Positions 24,238-33,171 of a stretch of 64,000 nucleotides of DNA are shown one piece after another. The position numbers and the translations under genes are program-made. This stretch comes from Oscillospiraceae bacterium. Lineage in GTDB: Bacteria > Bacillota > Clostridia > Oscillospirales > Oscillospiraceae. Positions within the stretch are counted from its first letter, which is position 1. Each line of letters begins with the position of its first letter. Under the pieces are notes generated by a model that was not told the origin of the DNA, searched no databases, and saw only the letters and a program-made list of their open reading frames with translations. Location: positions 1 to 64,000 of the forward strand of contig JAAWSV010000005.1 in assembly GCA_022801715.1 (NCBI GenBank). The letters run 5' to 3'.

Positions 24238-25155
24238 ATGCCCATCCGAATCCCCAACGAGCTGCCCGCCACCCAGACACTGACCAACGAGAATATCTTC
24301 GTGATGACAGAGACCCGGGCCATGACCCAGGACATCCGCCCGCTGAAGATTGCCCTCCTAAACCTGATGCCCACTAAGATCGACACGGAGACCCAGCTGG
24401 CCCGCCTGCTCAGCAACACCCCCCTCCAGGTGGAGCTGGAGCTGATCTGCCCCGCCGGCCACGTGCCCAAGAACACCCCGCAGGAGCACATGCTGGCCTT
24501 CTACAAGCACTTTGCCGACATCCGTGAGAGGAACTTCGACGGCCTCATCATCACCGGTGCGCCAGTGGAGCAGATGCCCTTCGAGGAGGTGGCGTACTGG
24601 GGGGAGCTGTGCGAGATCATGGAGTGGTCCAAGTCCCATGTCCACTCCACCTTCCACATCTGCTGGGGCGCGCAGGCGGGCCTCTACTACCACTACGGCA
24701 TCAACAAGGTCCCTCTCCCTGAAAAGATGTTCGGTGTCTTTCCCCACGTGGTGGAGCGGCGGAGCAACATGCTCTTCCGGGGCTTTGACGACACCTTCAT
24801 GGTCCCCCACTCCCGCCACACCACGGTGCTCCGGGAGGACATCGAGCGGGCGGGCTGCCTGAAGATCCTGGCCTCCTCCCCGGAGGCGGGGGTCTACGCC
24901 ATGAGCACAGAAAACGGCCGTCAGATCTTCATCACCGGCCACAGTGAGTACGACCCCCGGACGCTGGAGAAGGAGTATCTCCGGGACAAGAACGCGGGCC
25001 TCCCCATCGCCGTTCCCAAGAACTACTACCCAGACGACGACGACACCCAGCCCCCCAAGGTCACTTGGCGTTCCTGCGCCAACCTGCTCTACAGCAACTG
25101 GCTCAACTATTTCGTCTACCAGACCACCCCCTACGATTTGGGCGAGCTCAAATGA
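24238..25155 (+). CDS. metA: Homoserine O-acetyltransferase, MetA type
   Basis: The enzyme activates homoserine for direct sulfhydrylation. It has the MetA glutamine-amidotransferase-like fold with the nucleophile Cys in '[17 protein letters not shown]', the catalytic His in 'FITGHSEYD' and the Glu that follows. The acyl-specificity site reads '[14 protein letters not shown]', with Glu where succinyl-specific enzymes have Gly, so acetyl-CoA is the likely donor, which fits MetY. It has 305 residues and lies 134 bases after metY behind GAAGGAGG. The gap holds a dispersed repeat ending in TCCTAACTCCTAATT. Confidence 0.95.
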   Translation: MPIRIPNELPATQTLTNENIFVMTETRAMTQDIRPLKIALLNLMPTKIDTETQLARLLSNTPLQVELELICPAGHVPKNTPQEHMLAFYKHFADIRERNFDGLIITGAPVEQMPFEEVAYWGELCEIMEWSKSHVHSTFHICWGAQAGLYYHYGINKVPLPEKMFGVFPHVVERRSNMLFRGFDDTFMVPHSRHTTVLREDIERAGCLKILASSPEAGVYAMSTENGRQIFITGHSEYDPRTLEKEYLRDKNAGLPIAVPKNYYPDDDDTQPPKVTWRSCANLLYSNWLNYFVYQTTPYDLGELK

Positions 25156-25157
25156 CA

Positions 25158-25189
25158 CAAAACGGCCGCGGTTTCCCGCGGCCGTTTTT
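25158..25189 (+). terminator. Terminator of metY-metA
   Basis: AAAACGGCCGCGG and CCGCGGCCGTTTTT enclose four bases, directly after the metA stop. Confidence 0.92.
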
Positions 25190-25264
25190 GCCGCAGAAAA
25201 CTTTCGCCGCCGTCGTCACATTTTCTCCGGACCGTGCGTCTTAATAGACAACAGCGGGATGTCG

Positions 25265-25485
25265 GGGGAAGCGGGCGCACACTACCCGCAAGGGGGACGC
25301 CGCATCCGTAAACGGCAGAGCCGCCAACGGCTGCGCTGTGTGTGCCCCTATGGGTGTCCTGCCGGATCGTTCCGGGCAGCAGGGACGGCGCGCCGAGGTT
25401 GTCGCGCCCTACAGGTGCCCTGTCGGTAATGCGGTGGGCGTCGTAAAACGGGCATACAATGTGCGCCCCTACGGGGCCTGATGCA
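25265..25485. repeat. Cluster of GTAGGGG-family hairpin units
   Basis: Three consecutive inverted-repeat units fill this gene-free stretch, ending in 'GTGTGCCCCTATGGG', 'GTCGCGCCCTACAGG' and 'GTGCGCCCCTACGGGG'. No ORF with a ribosome site is present between 25190 and 25589. Confidence 0.65.
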
Positions 25486-25499
25486 AGCCATATCGCCTC

Positions 25500-25577
25500 C
25501 GATCTCTAACCGCACATTCAAATCGTCCCGCTGCGCGGGACACCACAACTCCTGATGTCTAATTCCTAACTCAAAAA
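25500..25577. repeat. Intergenic repeat with TCCTAACTC end, copy 2
   Basis: The hairpin CGTCCCGC/GCGGGAC is followed by ACCACAACTCC and TAATTCCTAACTC. A related copy precedes metA (about 24165-24205), and one in the opposite orientation lies at 35262-35345. Confidence 0.5.
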
Positions 25578-25589
25578 GGGGGGTTCCCC

Positions 25590-26603
25590 ATGCCGCACAA
25601 GCCGCTCCTCGCCCTGTACAGCCTCACCCACCTGGCGGTGGACTTCACCTGTGCCTTTCTCCTCTTCCGACTCGCCGCCGGCGCGCCGGACTGGGCCTTG
25701 GCCCTTCTGCTCTACAACTTCTGCGCCTTCGCCATGCAGATGCCCTTGGGGGCCATAGCGGACCGCCTCAACCGCAACGGCGTCCTCGCCGCCGCCGGCT
25801 GTGCGCTGACAGCCCTGTCCGCCCTGATGCCCGCCCCGCTCCCCTTGGCCATAGCGGCGGGCCTCGGCAACGCCCTGTTCCACTTGGGCGGGGGCTTGGA
25901 CACCCTCAACGACAGCACGAAGAAGGCCGCCGCCCTGGGCATCTTCGTCTCCCCCGGCGCCCTGGGCCTCGCCTTAGGCACCCTCTGCGGAAAGGCCGGC
26001 CTCCTCCCCTTGGCTCTCCCGCCCCTGATCCTGCTCGTCTTGGCCGTCGCCATCCTGCTCCTCTGCCGCCGGACCTACGGCTCCCTGCGCTATAGGAATG
26101 CTCCGCCGGAGCTGACCTGCGCCGGCCGTCCCGCCGCCATAGTGCCGCTGTTTCTGGTGGTGGTGCTCCGCTCCTACATGGGGATGCAGCAGTCCTTCCC
26201 ATGGAAGGCGGACTGGGCCCTTCTCCTGACGCTGATGCTGGTGCTGGGGAAGGCGTCTGGCGGCTTCCTCTCCGACCGTTTGGGCCCCCGGCGGGCCTCG
26301 ATGGTGTCCCTGACCGGGGCGGGGCTGCTGTATTTCGCCTGCGTCCTCCCTCTGCCGGGCCTTCTGGCGGTGCTGCTGTTCAACATGACCATGCCCATCA
26401 CCCTCTGGGCGGCGGCCCGGCTGCTGCCGGGGGCCAAGGGCTTCACCTTCGGCCTTCTGACCTTCGCGCTGTTCCTCGGCTTTTTGCCCTCCTACATGGG
26501 CTGGCCCCCGCTGCTCACCTCGCCGGCGGCCTATGTGGCGGTGACGGCAATCTCCATGGGCCTTTTGGGCTTGGGACTGATGGGGGAGGGGAGGACATGC
26601 TGA
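25590..26603 (+). CDS. Integral membrane transporter-like protein (MFS type)
   Basis: The 337-residue protein is hydrophobic, with about ten predicted helices. It begins 'MPHKPLLALYSLTHLAVDFT' and has an MFS-like loop 'GAIADRLNRNGVLAAAG' after helix two and a second 'GGFLSDRLGPRRASMVS' after helix seven; this A-motif duplication is characteristic of major facilitator halves. The substrate is unknown. It overlaps the next membrane gene by seven bases and begins a run of six same-strand membrane or secreted proteins. Confidence 0.8.
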   Translation: MPHKPLLALYSLTHLAVDFTCAFLLFRLAAGAPDWALALLLYNFCAFAMQMPLGAIADRLNRNGVLAAAGCALTALSALMPAPLPLAIAAGLGNALFHLGGGLDTLNDSTKKAAALGIFVSPGALGLALGTLCGKAGLLPLALPPLILLVLAVAILLLCRRTYGSLRYRNAPPELTCAGRPAAIVPLFLVVVLRSYMGMQQSFPWKADWALLLTLMLVLGKASGGFLSDRLGPRRASMVSLTGAGLLYFACVLPLPGLLAVLLFNMTMPITLWAAARLLPGAKGFTFGLLTFALFLGFLPSYMGWPPLLTSPAAYVAVTAISMGLLGLGLMGEGRTC

Positions 26604-26932
26604 TTCCCTTCCTCGTCCCGCTGGCGCTGACCATCCTCTTGGAGGAGGGCTTCGCCCTGCTCTGGGGCCTCCGGGGCCGGCGGCAGCTGTGGCTGGTGGC
26701 CTTGGTGAACTGCCTCACCAACCCCCCGGTAAACCTGCTCTACAGCATCCTCACCACCCTCCGGGGACTGTCCCCGCTGCCGGTGACGGCATTTTTGGAG
26801 ACGGTGGTGGTGCTGGTGGAGTGGATGTGCTACCGGCACTTGGACAGCGGCGTCCGCCGCCCCTTCCTGCTGTCCCTGTGCGCCAACGCCTTCTCCTACG
26901 CGGCAGGGTATCTGCTGCAAATCCTACTGTAA
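26597..26932 (+). CDS. Small membrane protein of unknown function
   Basis: It has 111 residues and three to four hydrophobic helices, starting 'MLIPFLVPLALTILLEEGFA' at an ATG that overlaps the upstream stop. The central 'LVALVNCLTNPPVNLLY' recalls conserved segments of small uncharacterised membrane proteins. The track's longer frame (26201) is an extension into the transporter gene. Overlap suggests the product works with the transporter. Confidence 0.75.
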   Translation: MLIPFLVPLALTILLEEGFALLWGLRGRRQLWLVALVNCLTNPPVNLLYSILTTLRGLSPLPVTAFLETVVVLVEWMCYRHLDSGVRRPFLLSLCANAFSYAAGYLLQILL

Positions 26933-26949
26933 ATCGGGAGGAATCACAC

Positions 26950-27120
26950 ATGAAACGGACATTTTTGCTCATCCTCGCCCTCGCCGCCCTCCTCAGCGCC
27001 ACGGCCTACGCCGACATCATCGGGCCGGGGGAGATGCTGGTGCGCTCCGGCGCGCTGCCGGCGGTGCTGGTCATCGCCGCCGCAGTGGTCACAGCCCTGA
27101 TCCTGCGGCGGAAGAAGTGA
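26950..27120 (+). CDS. 56-residue secreted or membrane peptide
   Basis: It has a signal peptide ('MKRTFLLILALAALLSATAYA'), a short outer segment 'DIIGPGEMLVRSG' and a C-terminal transmembrane helix ending 'LILRRKK'. The track missed this start. It looks like a stripped version of the following SH3 paralogues: signal, short ectodomain, stop-transfer helix. GGGAGGAATC precedes the ATG. Function unknown. Confidence 0.72.
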   Translation: MKRTFLLILALAALLSATAYADIIGPGEMLVRSGALPAVLVIAAAVVTALILRRKK

Positions 27121-27132
27121 GGGGGTGGGGGA

Positions 27133-28002
27133 GTGACCAGAAAGCGTCTCGCCGCCCTGCTTCTGACAGCCCTGCTGGCGTTGTCCCTCACCATCCCCGC
27201 CTCCGCCGACGGTATCTGGGAGCTGGACAACGGCTTCTACCAGCGCCACCAAGAGGAGTGCGTCCCCCATGGGAAATACTACCTGACCAACAGTCCCCAA
27301 GGTTACTGCAACATCCGCTCCGCCCCCAACGGCCGGGTAATCTGCCAAGAGAAAAATGGGGCGGAGGTGCTGATCTACCAGACCTACAAAAACTGGGGCG
27401 TTCTCGAATTCTGGCCCGACTCCGGCCCGATCATGTGGGGCTGGGTGTCCATGAAGGATCTGGCCCCGCTCTACGACTACCGCGCCTTCGCCCAGGAGTA
27501 CGCCGATCAAATTCTTCCCGCCGACCCGGCGGTGACAGAGCCTCTTTTAGCGGCCTACCTCCAGTCTGGCCGGACCGCCTTGGTGATCTGGCCCTACCCC
27601 AACGCGCGGGAGGCGTCCTACTGCTACGAGGAGGCCCCTCGGGGCTTGCAGACGCTCCAAATGAGAGGCTTCGGCAGGACCTTTACCGACGAAGAGGGGC
27701 ACCTCTGGGCCCAAGGCAATCAGCATATCGGCGGCCGGTTTGACAACTGCTGGTTTCTCTTGGACGACTTGGGCGCCGGGGACGGCGTGTACCTCCCGCC
27801 GGAGGGCGTGGAGAGCACCGTCGGTGAGCGGATTGTCTCCGTCCGGGAGGTGCCGGAGGTGACCATGTACCCCGCCAAGGAACCGACGCCGCCGATAGAA
27901 AACTACCTCCCGGCAATCCTGTCAGCCGCCGCAGTGCTCCTTAGCGCCGCCGCCCTGCGGTTCTTCTACGGGAAAAAGCGAAACAAAGGAGGTGCAGCAT
28001 GA
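27133..28002 (+). CDS. Membrane-anchored SH3-like protein, paralogue 1
   Basis: The 289-residue type I membrane protein starts with GTG. It has a signal peptide ending 'PASADGIWELDN', an SH3b-like module ('YCNIRSAPNGRVICQEKNGAEV', 'WGWVSMKDLAPLYD'), a second ectodomain segment with 'TALVIWPYPNAREA' and 'DEEGHLWAQGN', then the conserved 'RIVSVREVPEVTMYPAKEPTPP' before a C-terminal helix and 'FFYGKKRNKGG'. Extracellular SH3b domains often bind peptidoglycan. It overlaps paralogue 2 by four bases. Confidence 0.8.
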   Translation: MTRKRLAALLLTALLALSLTIPASADGIWELDNGFYQRHQEECVPHGKYYLTNSPQGYCNIRSAPNGRVICQEKNGAEVLIYQTYKNWGVLEFWPDSGPIMWGWVSMKDLAPLYDYRAFAQEYADQILPADPAVTEPLLAAYLQSGRTALVIWPYPNAREASYCYEEAPRGLQTLQMRGFGRTFTDEEGHLWAQGNQHIGGRFDNCWFLLDDLGAGDGVYLPPEGVESTVGERIVSVREVPEVTMYPAKEPTPPIENYLPAILSAAAVLLSAAALRFFYGKKRNKGGAA

Positions 28003-28856
28003 GACAGGTGAAACGAATCGCGCTTCTCCTTGCCCTGCTGCTTTCGCTGACTTTGACTGCACCGGTCTGGGCCGATGTCATCGACGAGCCGCCCAACGAC
28101 TTCTTCGTGACACATGAGGCGGCCTGCGAATATGACCGCCGCTGGTACTGCGCCAACAGTCCCCGGGGCTATGTGAACTTCCGGGAGGCCCCGGGGGGCC
28201 GGGTGACCGAGCAGGCGGAAAACGGGGCGCGGGTCCTCAGCACCGTGCTGTATCAGGACTGGGTCCTTGTCGAGTACTACGGCGACGTCTACTGGGAGGG
28301 CTGGGCCCCCCGCAGCGAGCTGTCCGTGGTCTATGACGATATTTCTTTTATTGAGGAGTGTGGCAGCCAGTTCGTCCCCTGCGACCGGGAGCTGGTGGAT
28401 GCGCTGCTCTCGGCGCGGGAGAGCCGCTATGTGGTGTACTGGCCCTATCCCAACGCGGAGCGGGCTCGCGACGTTCAGTGGAAGACGGATGAGTCCATTG
28501 CGAACATGGCCGACCACATCACCGCCCTCTACACCGACCCGGAGGGCTATGTCTGGGGACAGACCCGCATGTTCGACTACTGGGTCTGCCTCTCCGCCTT
28601 GGACGGCGGGGACGGACAGGTGACGTTTGATCTCCCGGGCGGCGCCACCACGCCCTATCCCAAGCCCCGGGTGGTCTCTGTGCGGGAGCTTCCACCCATC
28701 GAATTTTACCCCGCCCAAGAGCCGAAGCCGCCCCTCGCTAACTATCTTCCCGCCCTGCTGGTACTTCTGGCGGTGCTCCTCAGCGGTACCGCCCTGTGGT
28801 TCTTCTACGGAAAAAAGCGAAACAAAGGAGGCACACCATGCGACACACCAAACTGA
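27999..28856 (+). CDS. Membrane-anchored SH3-like protein, paralogue 2
   Basis: The 285-residue product shares the same layout: signal peptide to 'VWADVIDEPPNDFF', SH3b module ('YVNFREAPGGRVTEQAENGARV', 'YWEGWAPRSELSVVYD'), 'YVVYWPYPNAERA', 'DPEGYVWGQTRM', then 'RVVSVRELPPIEFYPAQEPKPP' and the helix with 'FFYGKKRNKGG'. It is the most diverged in the second segment. GGAGG precedes the ATG. Cotranscribed with its neighbours. Confidence 0.8.
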   Translation: MRQVKRIALLLALLLSLTLTAPVWADVIDEPPNDFFVTHEAACEYDRRWYCANSPRGYVNFREAPGGRVTEQAENGARVLSTVLYQDWVLVEYYGDVYWEGWAPRSELSVVYDDISFIEECGSQFVPCDRELVDALLSARESRYVVYWPYPNAERARDVQWKTDESIANMADHITALYTDPEGYVWGQTRMFDYWVCLSALDGGDGQVTFDLPGGATTPYPKPRVVSVRELPPIEFYPAQEPKPPLANYLPALLVLLAVLLSGTALWFFYGKKRNKGGTPCDTPN

Positions 28857-29695
28857 CCGCCCTGTTCCTTGCGCTGCTCCTCGCCCTCTCCCTGACCCTG
28901 CCGGCCTCCGCCGACGTCCTCTGGGAGCCGGACAACCGGTTCTACGAGAACCACCAGGGCGACTGCGAGTACCACAACCGCAACTACCTCGCCAACAGCC
29001 CCGAGGGCTACGTGGCCCTCCGCAGCGCCCCCAACGGCACTGTCACCGCCCAGGTGGAGAATGGCCAGCGATTGAACGTCTACTTCCTCTATCAGGACTG
29101 GGGCTACGTCAACACCGCCAGCACCGAGGGCTGGGCCCCCCTCTCGGACCTCGCCCTCATCTACGACTACCGCTCCTTTGAGGAGGAGCACGGCGATGAA
29201 ATCCTCCCCGTGGACAAGGTGGTGACGGACCCTCTCTTTGACGCCTACCTCCAGACCGGCAAGACCACCCTCGTCATCTGGTCCTACCCCAACGCGGAGC
29301 ATTTCAGCCACTACTACACCGGCGACCAAGGGCTGGAGCTGCTGAATGCGCTGAAGGAGTACGGCGTCTTCACCTACACCGACGAGGAGGGCCACCTCTG
29401 GGGCTACTGCTCCTACCTCTACGGCCACCGGAACTTCTGGGTCCTTTTAGACGACCCCAGCGCCGGTGACGGCGTTCCTCCGGCCCCCGAGGACATTCCA
29501 AACAGCGAGATAGGGGATCGGATCGTCTCCGTGCGGGAGATCCCCGAGATCCCCCTCGTCCCCGCCCGGAAGCCGCCCCTGCCCCCCACCGCCACCCTGC
29601 TGACTACGGGGCTGGTCATCGCCGCGGCGGCCCTCAGCGCCGCCGCCCTCTGGCTGTTCTACGGCAAAAAGTGGCAGGGCAAGCCGGCACTGTGA
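28838..29695 (+). CDS. Membrane-anchored SH3-like protein, paralogue 3
   Basis: The 285-residue product is closest to paralogue 1: 'PASADVLWEPDNRFYENH', SH3b segment 'YVALRSAPNGTVTAQVENGQRL', 'WAPLSDLALIYDYRSF', 'TTLVIWSYPNAEHF', 'DEEGHLWGYCS' and 'RIVSVREIPEIPLVPARKPP', then a helix and 'LFYGKKWQGKPAL'. The start is the ATG at 28838 behind AAAGGAGG; the track begins 14 codons earlier inside paralogue 2, which it overlaps by 19 bases. Confidence 0.8.
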   Translation: MRHTKLTALFLALLLALSLTLPASADVLWEPDNRFYENHQGDCEYHNRNYLANSPEGYVALRSAPNGTVTAQVENGQRLNVYFLYQDWGYVNTASTEGWAPLSDLALIYDYRSFEEEHGDEILPVDKVVTDPLFDAYLQTGKTTLVIWSYPNAEHFSHYYTGDQGLELLNALKEYGVFTYTDEEGHLWGYCSYLYGHRNFWVLLDDPSAGDGVPPAPEDIPNSEIGDRIVSVREIPEIPLVPARKPPLPPTATLLTTGLVIAAAALSAAALWLFYGKKWQGKPAL

Positions 29696-29769
29696 GCCGC
29701 CCCGCGTGGGGGACTTACAGCACAAGAAGCAGCCCCGCTGTGAAATATTTATATTTGTCGATGTATAAC

Positions 29770-29805
29770 AAAAAAGCAGGACAGGTTTTACCTGTCCTGC
29801 TTTTT
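29770..29805. terminator. Bidirectional terminator
   Basis: AAAAAGCAGGACAGG and CCTGTCCTGCTTTTT enclose five bases between the convergent SH3 array and ilvE. Confidence 0.93.
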
Positions 29806-29817
29806 GCGTTTAGCCGA

Positions 29818-30894
29818 TCAGATGGTCACAATCCAGTTCATATCGTCCTTGACGGTCCCGGTCTGCATACCATAGATGCTGTCATACAGCTTCTGGCTCA
29901 CAGGTCCCACGCCGCCGCCGTTGATCACAATGTCCTCGCCCTTGTAGCGCAGCACGCCGATGGGGGAGATGACGCAGGCGGTGCCGGTGGCCCAGACCTC
30001 CTGCAGGGTGCCGTCCTTGCTGGCCTTGGCCACGTCCTCAATGGCCAGCCGCCGCTCGGACACCTTGTAGCCCCACTTGCGCAGCAGGGTGATGGTGCTG
30101 TCCCGGGTGACGCCGGGGAGGATGGACCCGCCCAAGGGGGCGGTGATCACCTCGTTGTCGATCATAAAGAAGGCGTTGGAGGTGCCCACCTCCTCTACAT
30201 ACTTGTGCTCGAAGGCATCCAGCCACAGGACCTCCTTGCAGCCGTTCTCCAGGGCCTTCTTGGTGGCCTTCATGCCGCCGGCGTAGTTGCCGCCCACCTT
30301 GGCGAAGCCGGTGCCGCCCACCGCCGCGCGGATGAACTCGTCCTCCACGTAGATGTGGCTGCCGGTGAGTCCGCCCCGGTTGATGTCGTAGTAGGCGCCC
30401 ACGGCGCAAAGGATAATGATGAAGTGGTAGTGCTTGGCCGGCTCCACGGAGAAGGAGACCTCATCGGAGATGATGTAGGGCCGGATGTACAGCGCGGTGC
30501 CGGGGGCGCTGGGAATCCAGTCCGCGTCGGCCTTCACCGTGGCCTTCACCGCCTCCACAAACAGCTCCTCGTCCATGGGGGGGATGCACATGCGGTCATT
30601 GGTGCGGTTGAGGCGCTTGGCGTTCATGTCCGGGCGGAAGAGGTTGATCTTCCCCTCGGGGGTGAGGTAGGCCTTCATACCCTCAAACATCATCTGGGCG
30701 TAGTGGAGCACGCAGGAGGCCGGGTCCAGGCTGATGGGCCCGTAGGGGACGATCTTGCCGTCGTGCCAGCCCTGCCCCTCGTCGTAGTCCATGATGAACA
30801 TGTGGTCAGTGAAGTACTTGCCGAAGCCGAGGTTAGACTGATCCGGCTTGGGCTTGGGCTGGGTGGTGCGGGTTACAGGAAAATTGTAGGACAT
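29818..30894 (-). CDS. ilvE: Branched-chain amino acid aminotransferase
   Basis: This class IV PLP enzyme interconverts valine, isoleucine and leucine with their 2-oxoacids. The 358 residues show the long bacterial form: 'PYGPISLDPASCVLHYAQMM', 'FEGMKAY', 'RPDMNAKRLNRTNDRM', the PLP Lys region 'GGNYAGGMKATKKAL' and 'LWLDAFEHKYVEEVGTSNAF'. I start at the ATG at 30894 behind GAAAGGTGG; the track uses a GTG inside that site. With the 2-oxoacid ferredoxin oxidoreductase 2 kb upstream, it could finish reductive synthesis of branched amino acids or begin their fermentation. Confidence 0.95.
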   Translation of the reverse strand: MSYNFPVTRTTQPKPKPDQSNLGFGKYFTDHMFIMDYDEGQGWHDGKIVPYGPISLDPASCVLHYAQMMFEGMKAYLTPEGKINLFRPDMNAKRLNRTNDRMCIPPMDEELFVEAVKATVKADADWIPSAPGTALYIRPYIISDEVSFSVEPAKHYHFIIILCAVGAYYDINRGGLTGSHIYVEDEFIRAAVGGTGFAKVGGNYAGGMKATKKALENGCKEVLWLDAFEHKYVEEVGTSNAFFMIDNEVITAPLGGSILPGVTRDSTITLLRKWGYKVSERRLAIEDVAKASKDGTLQEVWATGTACVISPIGVLRYKGEDIVINGGGVGPVSQKLYDSIYGMQTGTVKDDMNWIVTI

Positions 30895-30937
30895 AGTAGT
30901 TGCCACCTTTCAATTTTTTGATGAATTAAATTGATTC

Positions 30938-31016
30938 CGTAGGGGCCGGTGTCCTCACCGGCCCGTTCATCAAGGCCGGGGGACGAGCCGATGCGGACAT
31001 CGGCCCCTGCGGGCGG
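30938..31016. repeat. Two GTAGGGG-family hairpin units
   Basis: 'CCGTAGGGGCCGGTG' with 'CACCGGCCCG', then 'GCCGATGCGGACATCGGC' with 'CCCCTGCGGG', fill the gap between ilvE and the amidase gene. Confidence 0.6.
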
Positions 31017-31018
31017 TA

Positions 31019-31807
31019 TTACGAAATATGATACAATTCCGGCCTCCGGTCCCGGAACACATTGATGCCGTTCCGGATGCCCTCCAGCACGCCGAAGTCC
31101 GCCTCGGCGGTGATGACCTCCTCCTCATCTCTGGCCCAGGCTAAATACTCGCCCCAAGGGTCGATCACCGCGCTGCCGCCGCCGCACCTGGTGCTTCCGG
31201 CGGTGCCCACGCTGTTGCAGAGCACCAAAAACATCTGGTTCTCAATGGCTCTCGCCCTCGCCAGCGTCTGGAGGTGCATGCTCCGCTTGTCAGGCCACTG
31301 GGCGGGGACGAACAGCAGATCCAGCCCCTCCACCGCCAGCGTCCGCGTCAGCTCGGGAAACCGGAGGTCATAGCAGATAATGAGAGCGCACCTCTGCCCG
31401 TCCAAGGTGAACCGGCACAGGTGGTCCCCCGGCTGAAAGTGCTCCTCCTCCTTGGCGTAGGTAAAGAGGTGGATCTTGTCATACTCCGCCGCGACCTCGC
31501 CGGAGCGGTCAAACACATAGGCGGTGTTGTAGATGCCGCCCTTCTTCCGGTTGGCCACGCTGCCGCAGACGATGTTGACATTCAGCTCCTTGGCCAGCGC
31601 GGAGAACTCCGCCTTGGTCCGCGCCCCGTCCTGGTCGGCGGCGGCAAACAGGTCCTCGGGATAGTATCCGGTGTTCCAGGTCTCCGGCAGCACCACCGTG
31701 TCCGGGTGCTCCCGCCCCGCCGTCTCCCGGATCAGCGCCGCGGCGTGGGCGTAGTTGTAGTCCACCTCCCCCAGGCGCATATCCATCTGGATACAGGAAA
31801 TTTTCAT
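31019..31807 (-). CDS. Nitrilase-superfamily amidohydrolase
   Basis: The Glu-Lys-Cys triad is visible in 'VVLPETWNTGYYPEDL', 'EYDKIHLFTYAKEE' and 'ALIICYDLRFPEL'. The closest type by motif is the omega-amidase/YafV-like branch, which hydrolyses 2-oxo acid amides such as 2-oxoglutaramate or 2-oxosuccinamate. Omega-amidases often accompany aminotransferases, which fits ilvE downstream, but the substrate remains a guess. It has 262 residues; GGAGG is seen before the ATG. Confidence 0.85.
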   Translation of the reverse strand: MKISCIQMDMRLGEVDYNYAHAAALIRETAGREHPDTVVLPETWNTGYYPEDLFAAADQDGARTKAEFSALAKELNVNIVCGSVANRKKGGIYNTAYVFDRSGEVAAEYDKIHLFTYAKEEEHFQPGDHLCRFTLDGQRCALIICYDLRFPELTRTLAVEGLDLLFVPAQWPDKRSMHLQTLARARAIENQMFLVLCNSVGTAGSTRCGGGSAVIDPWGEYLAWARDEEEVITAEADFGVLEGIRNGINVFRDRRPELYHIS

Positions 31808-31821
31808 AGGATGCCTCCTTT

Positions 31822-31898
31822 GCAGGGGCGGATATTATCCGCCTGTTTTACAGGGGCGGCTAAGCCCGCGGGCGGCCACAGGCCGCCCCTACAGGCGT
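31822..31898. repeat. GTAGGGG-family hairpin units
   Basis: Three units lie in series: 'GCAGGGGCGGATATTATCCGCC', 'CAGGGGCGGCTAAGCC' and 'GCGGGCGGCC' with 'GGCCGCCCCTACAGG'. The last one reaches into the end of the next gene, whose stop codon it supplies. Confidence 0.6.
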
Positions 31899-32635
31899 AT
31901 GGCCGCCTCTAAGGCGATTTGCAAAATCCGTTCATACTCGCCGTCCGGCGTACAGCCCCAGGTGCGGCCCTCCCAGACCGCCCCGGCCAGACTGTCCTCG
32001 GCGTACAGGAACTGGTACACCGGCCTGCCCCGAAACTGCCCCGCGGCCATCAGGGACGCGCACTCCATCTCCACCGACAGACAGCCCTCCTCCCGCCGCG
32101 CCGCCGCCTTGTTCTCCGTCTCCCGGTAGATGGCGTCGGTGGTCCAGGTTTTCCCTTGGACGTAGGGCAGACCCAGCGCGTCAAAGCACTCCGCCAGCCG
32201 GCAGGCGGTGGGGATCTCCACATAGTCCTCCGGGGGCAGGTAGTGGAAGCTGGTCCCCTCGTCCCGATAGGCGGCAGTGGGGACAATCAGATGCCCGGCG
32301 GTGAGCTGGGGGACCAGCGCGCCGCAGCTTCCGAACACCAGCAGCGTCCGCGCCCCCTTCACCCACACCTCCTCCGCCATCGCCGCCGCCGCGGGACCGC
32401 CCACGGTGGCGAGGAACAGCCCCAGGGGCTTTCCCCGCCACGCAAAGCGGTAGATGGGACTGACGAAGCTGTCCCCCAAGGTGCTCACCACCTCCGCCTC
32501 CGGACAAAGGCGCAAAAGCGCCTCCACCGCTTGGTGCTGGAAGGTGACAAGCACCGTCTCCGGGAACCCCGCCACCGGCACGGTGGTGTCCGTGGGCCGC
32601 AGGATGGCCGGGCTGCCGTCAAAAGTAAGGCTCAC
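31889..32635 (-). CDS. Nucleoside phosphorylase-family protein
   Basis: The 248-residue product has the phosphorylase-superfamily core: 'FLATVGGPAAAAMAEEVWVK', 'LLVFGSCGALVPQL', 'TAAYRDEGTSFHYLPPEDYVE' and the ribose-binding 'LSVEMECASLMAAGQFRG'. The Gly-rich loop and Met-Glu pair are intact, so activity is expected, probably on uridine or a purine nucleoside. It differs clearly from the udp gene at 12 kb. It overlaps the oxidoreductase gamma gene by four bases, an odd partner for that complex. The C-terminus runs into a dispersed repeat. Confidence 0.82.
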   Translation of the reverse strand: MSLTFDGSPAILRPTDTTVPVAGFPETVLVTFQHQAVEALLRLCPEAEVVSTLGDSFVSPIYRFAWRGKPLGLFLATVGGPAAAAMAEEVWVKGARTLLVFGSCGALVPQLTAGHLIVPTAAYRDEGTSFHYLPPEDYVEIPTACRLAECFDALGLPYVQGKTWTTDAIYRETENKAAARREEGCLSVEMECASLMAAGQFRGRPVYQFLYAEDSLAGAVWEGRTWGCTPDGEYERILQIALEAAIRL

Positions 32636-33171
32636 CCGGCGTAGTCCCGGCCGGCCTCCAGGGCCTTCATGTTGAGCCCCACCAGCTCCGGCTTCTTGGC
32701 GGGTACCAGCTTCTGCACGGTGACCTCCGTGCCCTCGAAGGAGAGCTCCGGGTTATTTTTCAGCACATGGCCCATCATGATCATGTTGGCCAGCGTGCCC
32801 ACCCCGGCGTCCTTGGCCATCTGGGTGGCGGGGATGTAGTAGGCAGTGACGTCGGTGCGCAGCACCTTCTCGTCGATGAGGGTGCTGTCCACATAGATCT
32901 GTCCGCCGGGAACCACCGCGTCCACATACTTCTGCAAGCTGGGCAGGTTCATCACAATCAGCACGTCCGGTCGGGTAATAATCGGGGAGCCCACAGGGTC
33001 GTCGGACAAAATCACGCTGCAATTGGCGGTGCCCCCCCGCATCTCCGGACCGTAGGAGGGGAGCCAGCTCACTTGGAGATCCTCCAGCAGCCCCTTGTAG
33101 GCCAAAAACTTCCCGGCAAACAGGATGCCCTGCCCGCCGAAGCCGGCGATCAAAATCTGGGTCGTCTTCAT
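32632..33171 (-). CDS. 2-oxoacid:ferredoxin oxidoreductase, gamma subunit
   Basis: This subunit completes the four-gene complex and resembles the gamma chain of 2-oxoisovalerate or 2-oxoglutarate oxidoreductase. '[20 protein letters not shown]', '[18 protein letters not shown]' and '[19 protein letters not shown]' are family signatures. It has 179 residues and overlaps the beta gene by four bases. Subunit order delta-alpha-beta-gamma is that of VOR/KOR complexes. Confidence 0.92.
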   Translation of the reverse strand: MKTTQILIAGFGGQGILFAGKFLAYKGLLEDLQVSWLPSYGPEMRGGTANCSVILSDDPVGSPIITRPDVLIVMNLPSLQKYVDAVVPGGQIYVDSTLIDEKVLRTDVTAYYIPATQMAKDAGVGTLANMIMMGHVLKNNPELSFEGTEVTVQKLVPAKKPELVGLNMKALEAGRDYAG

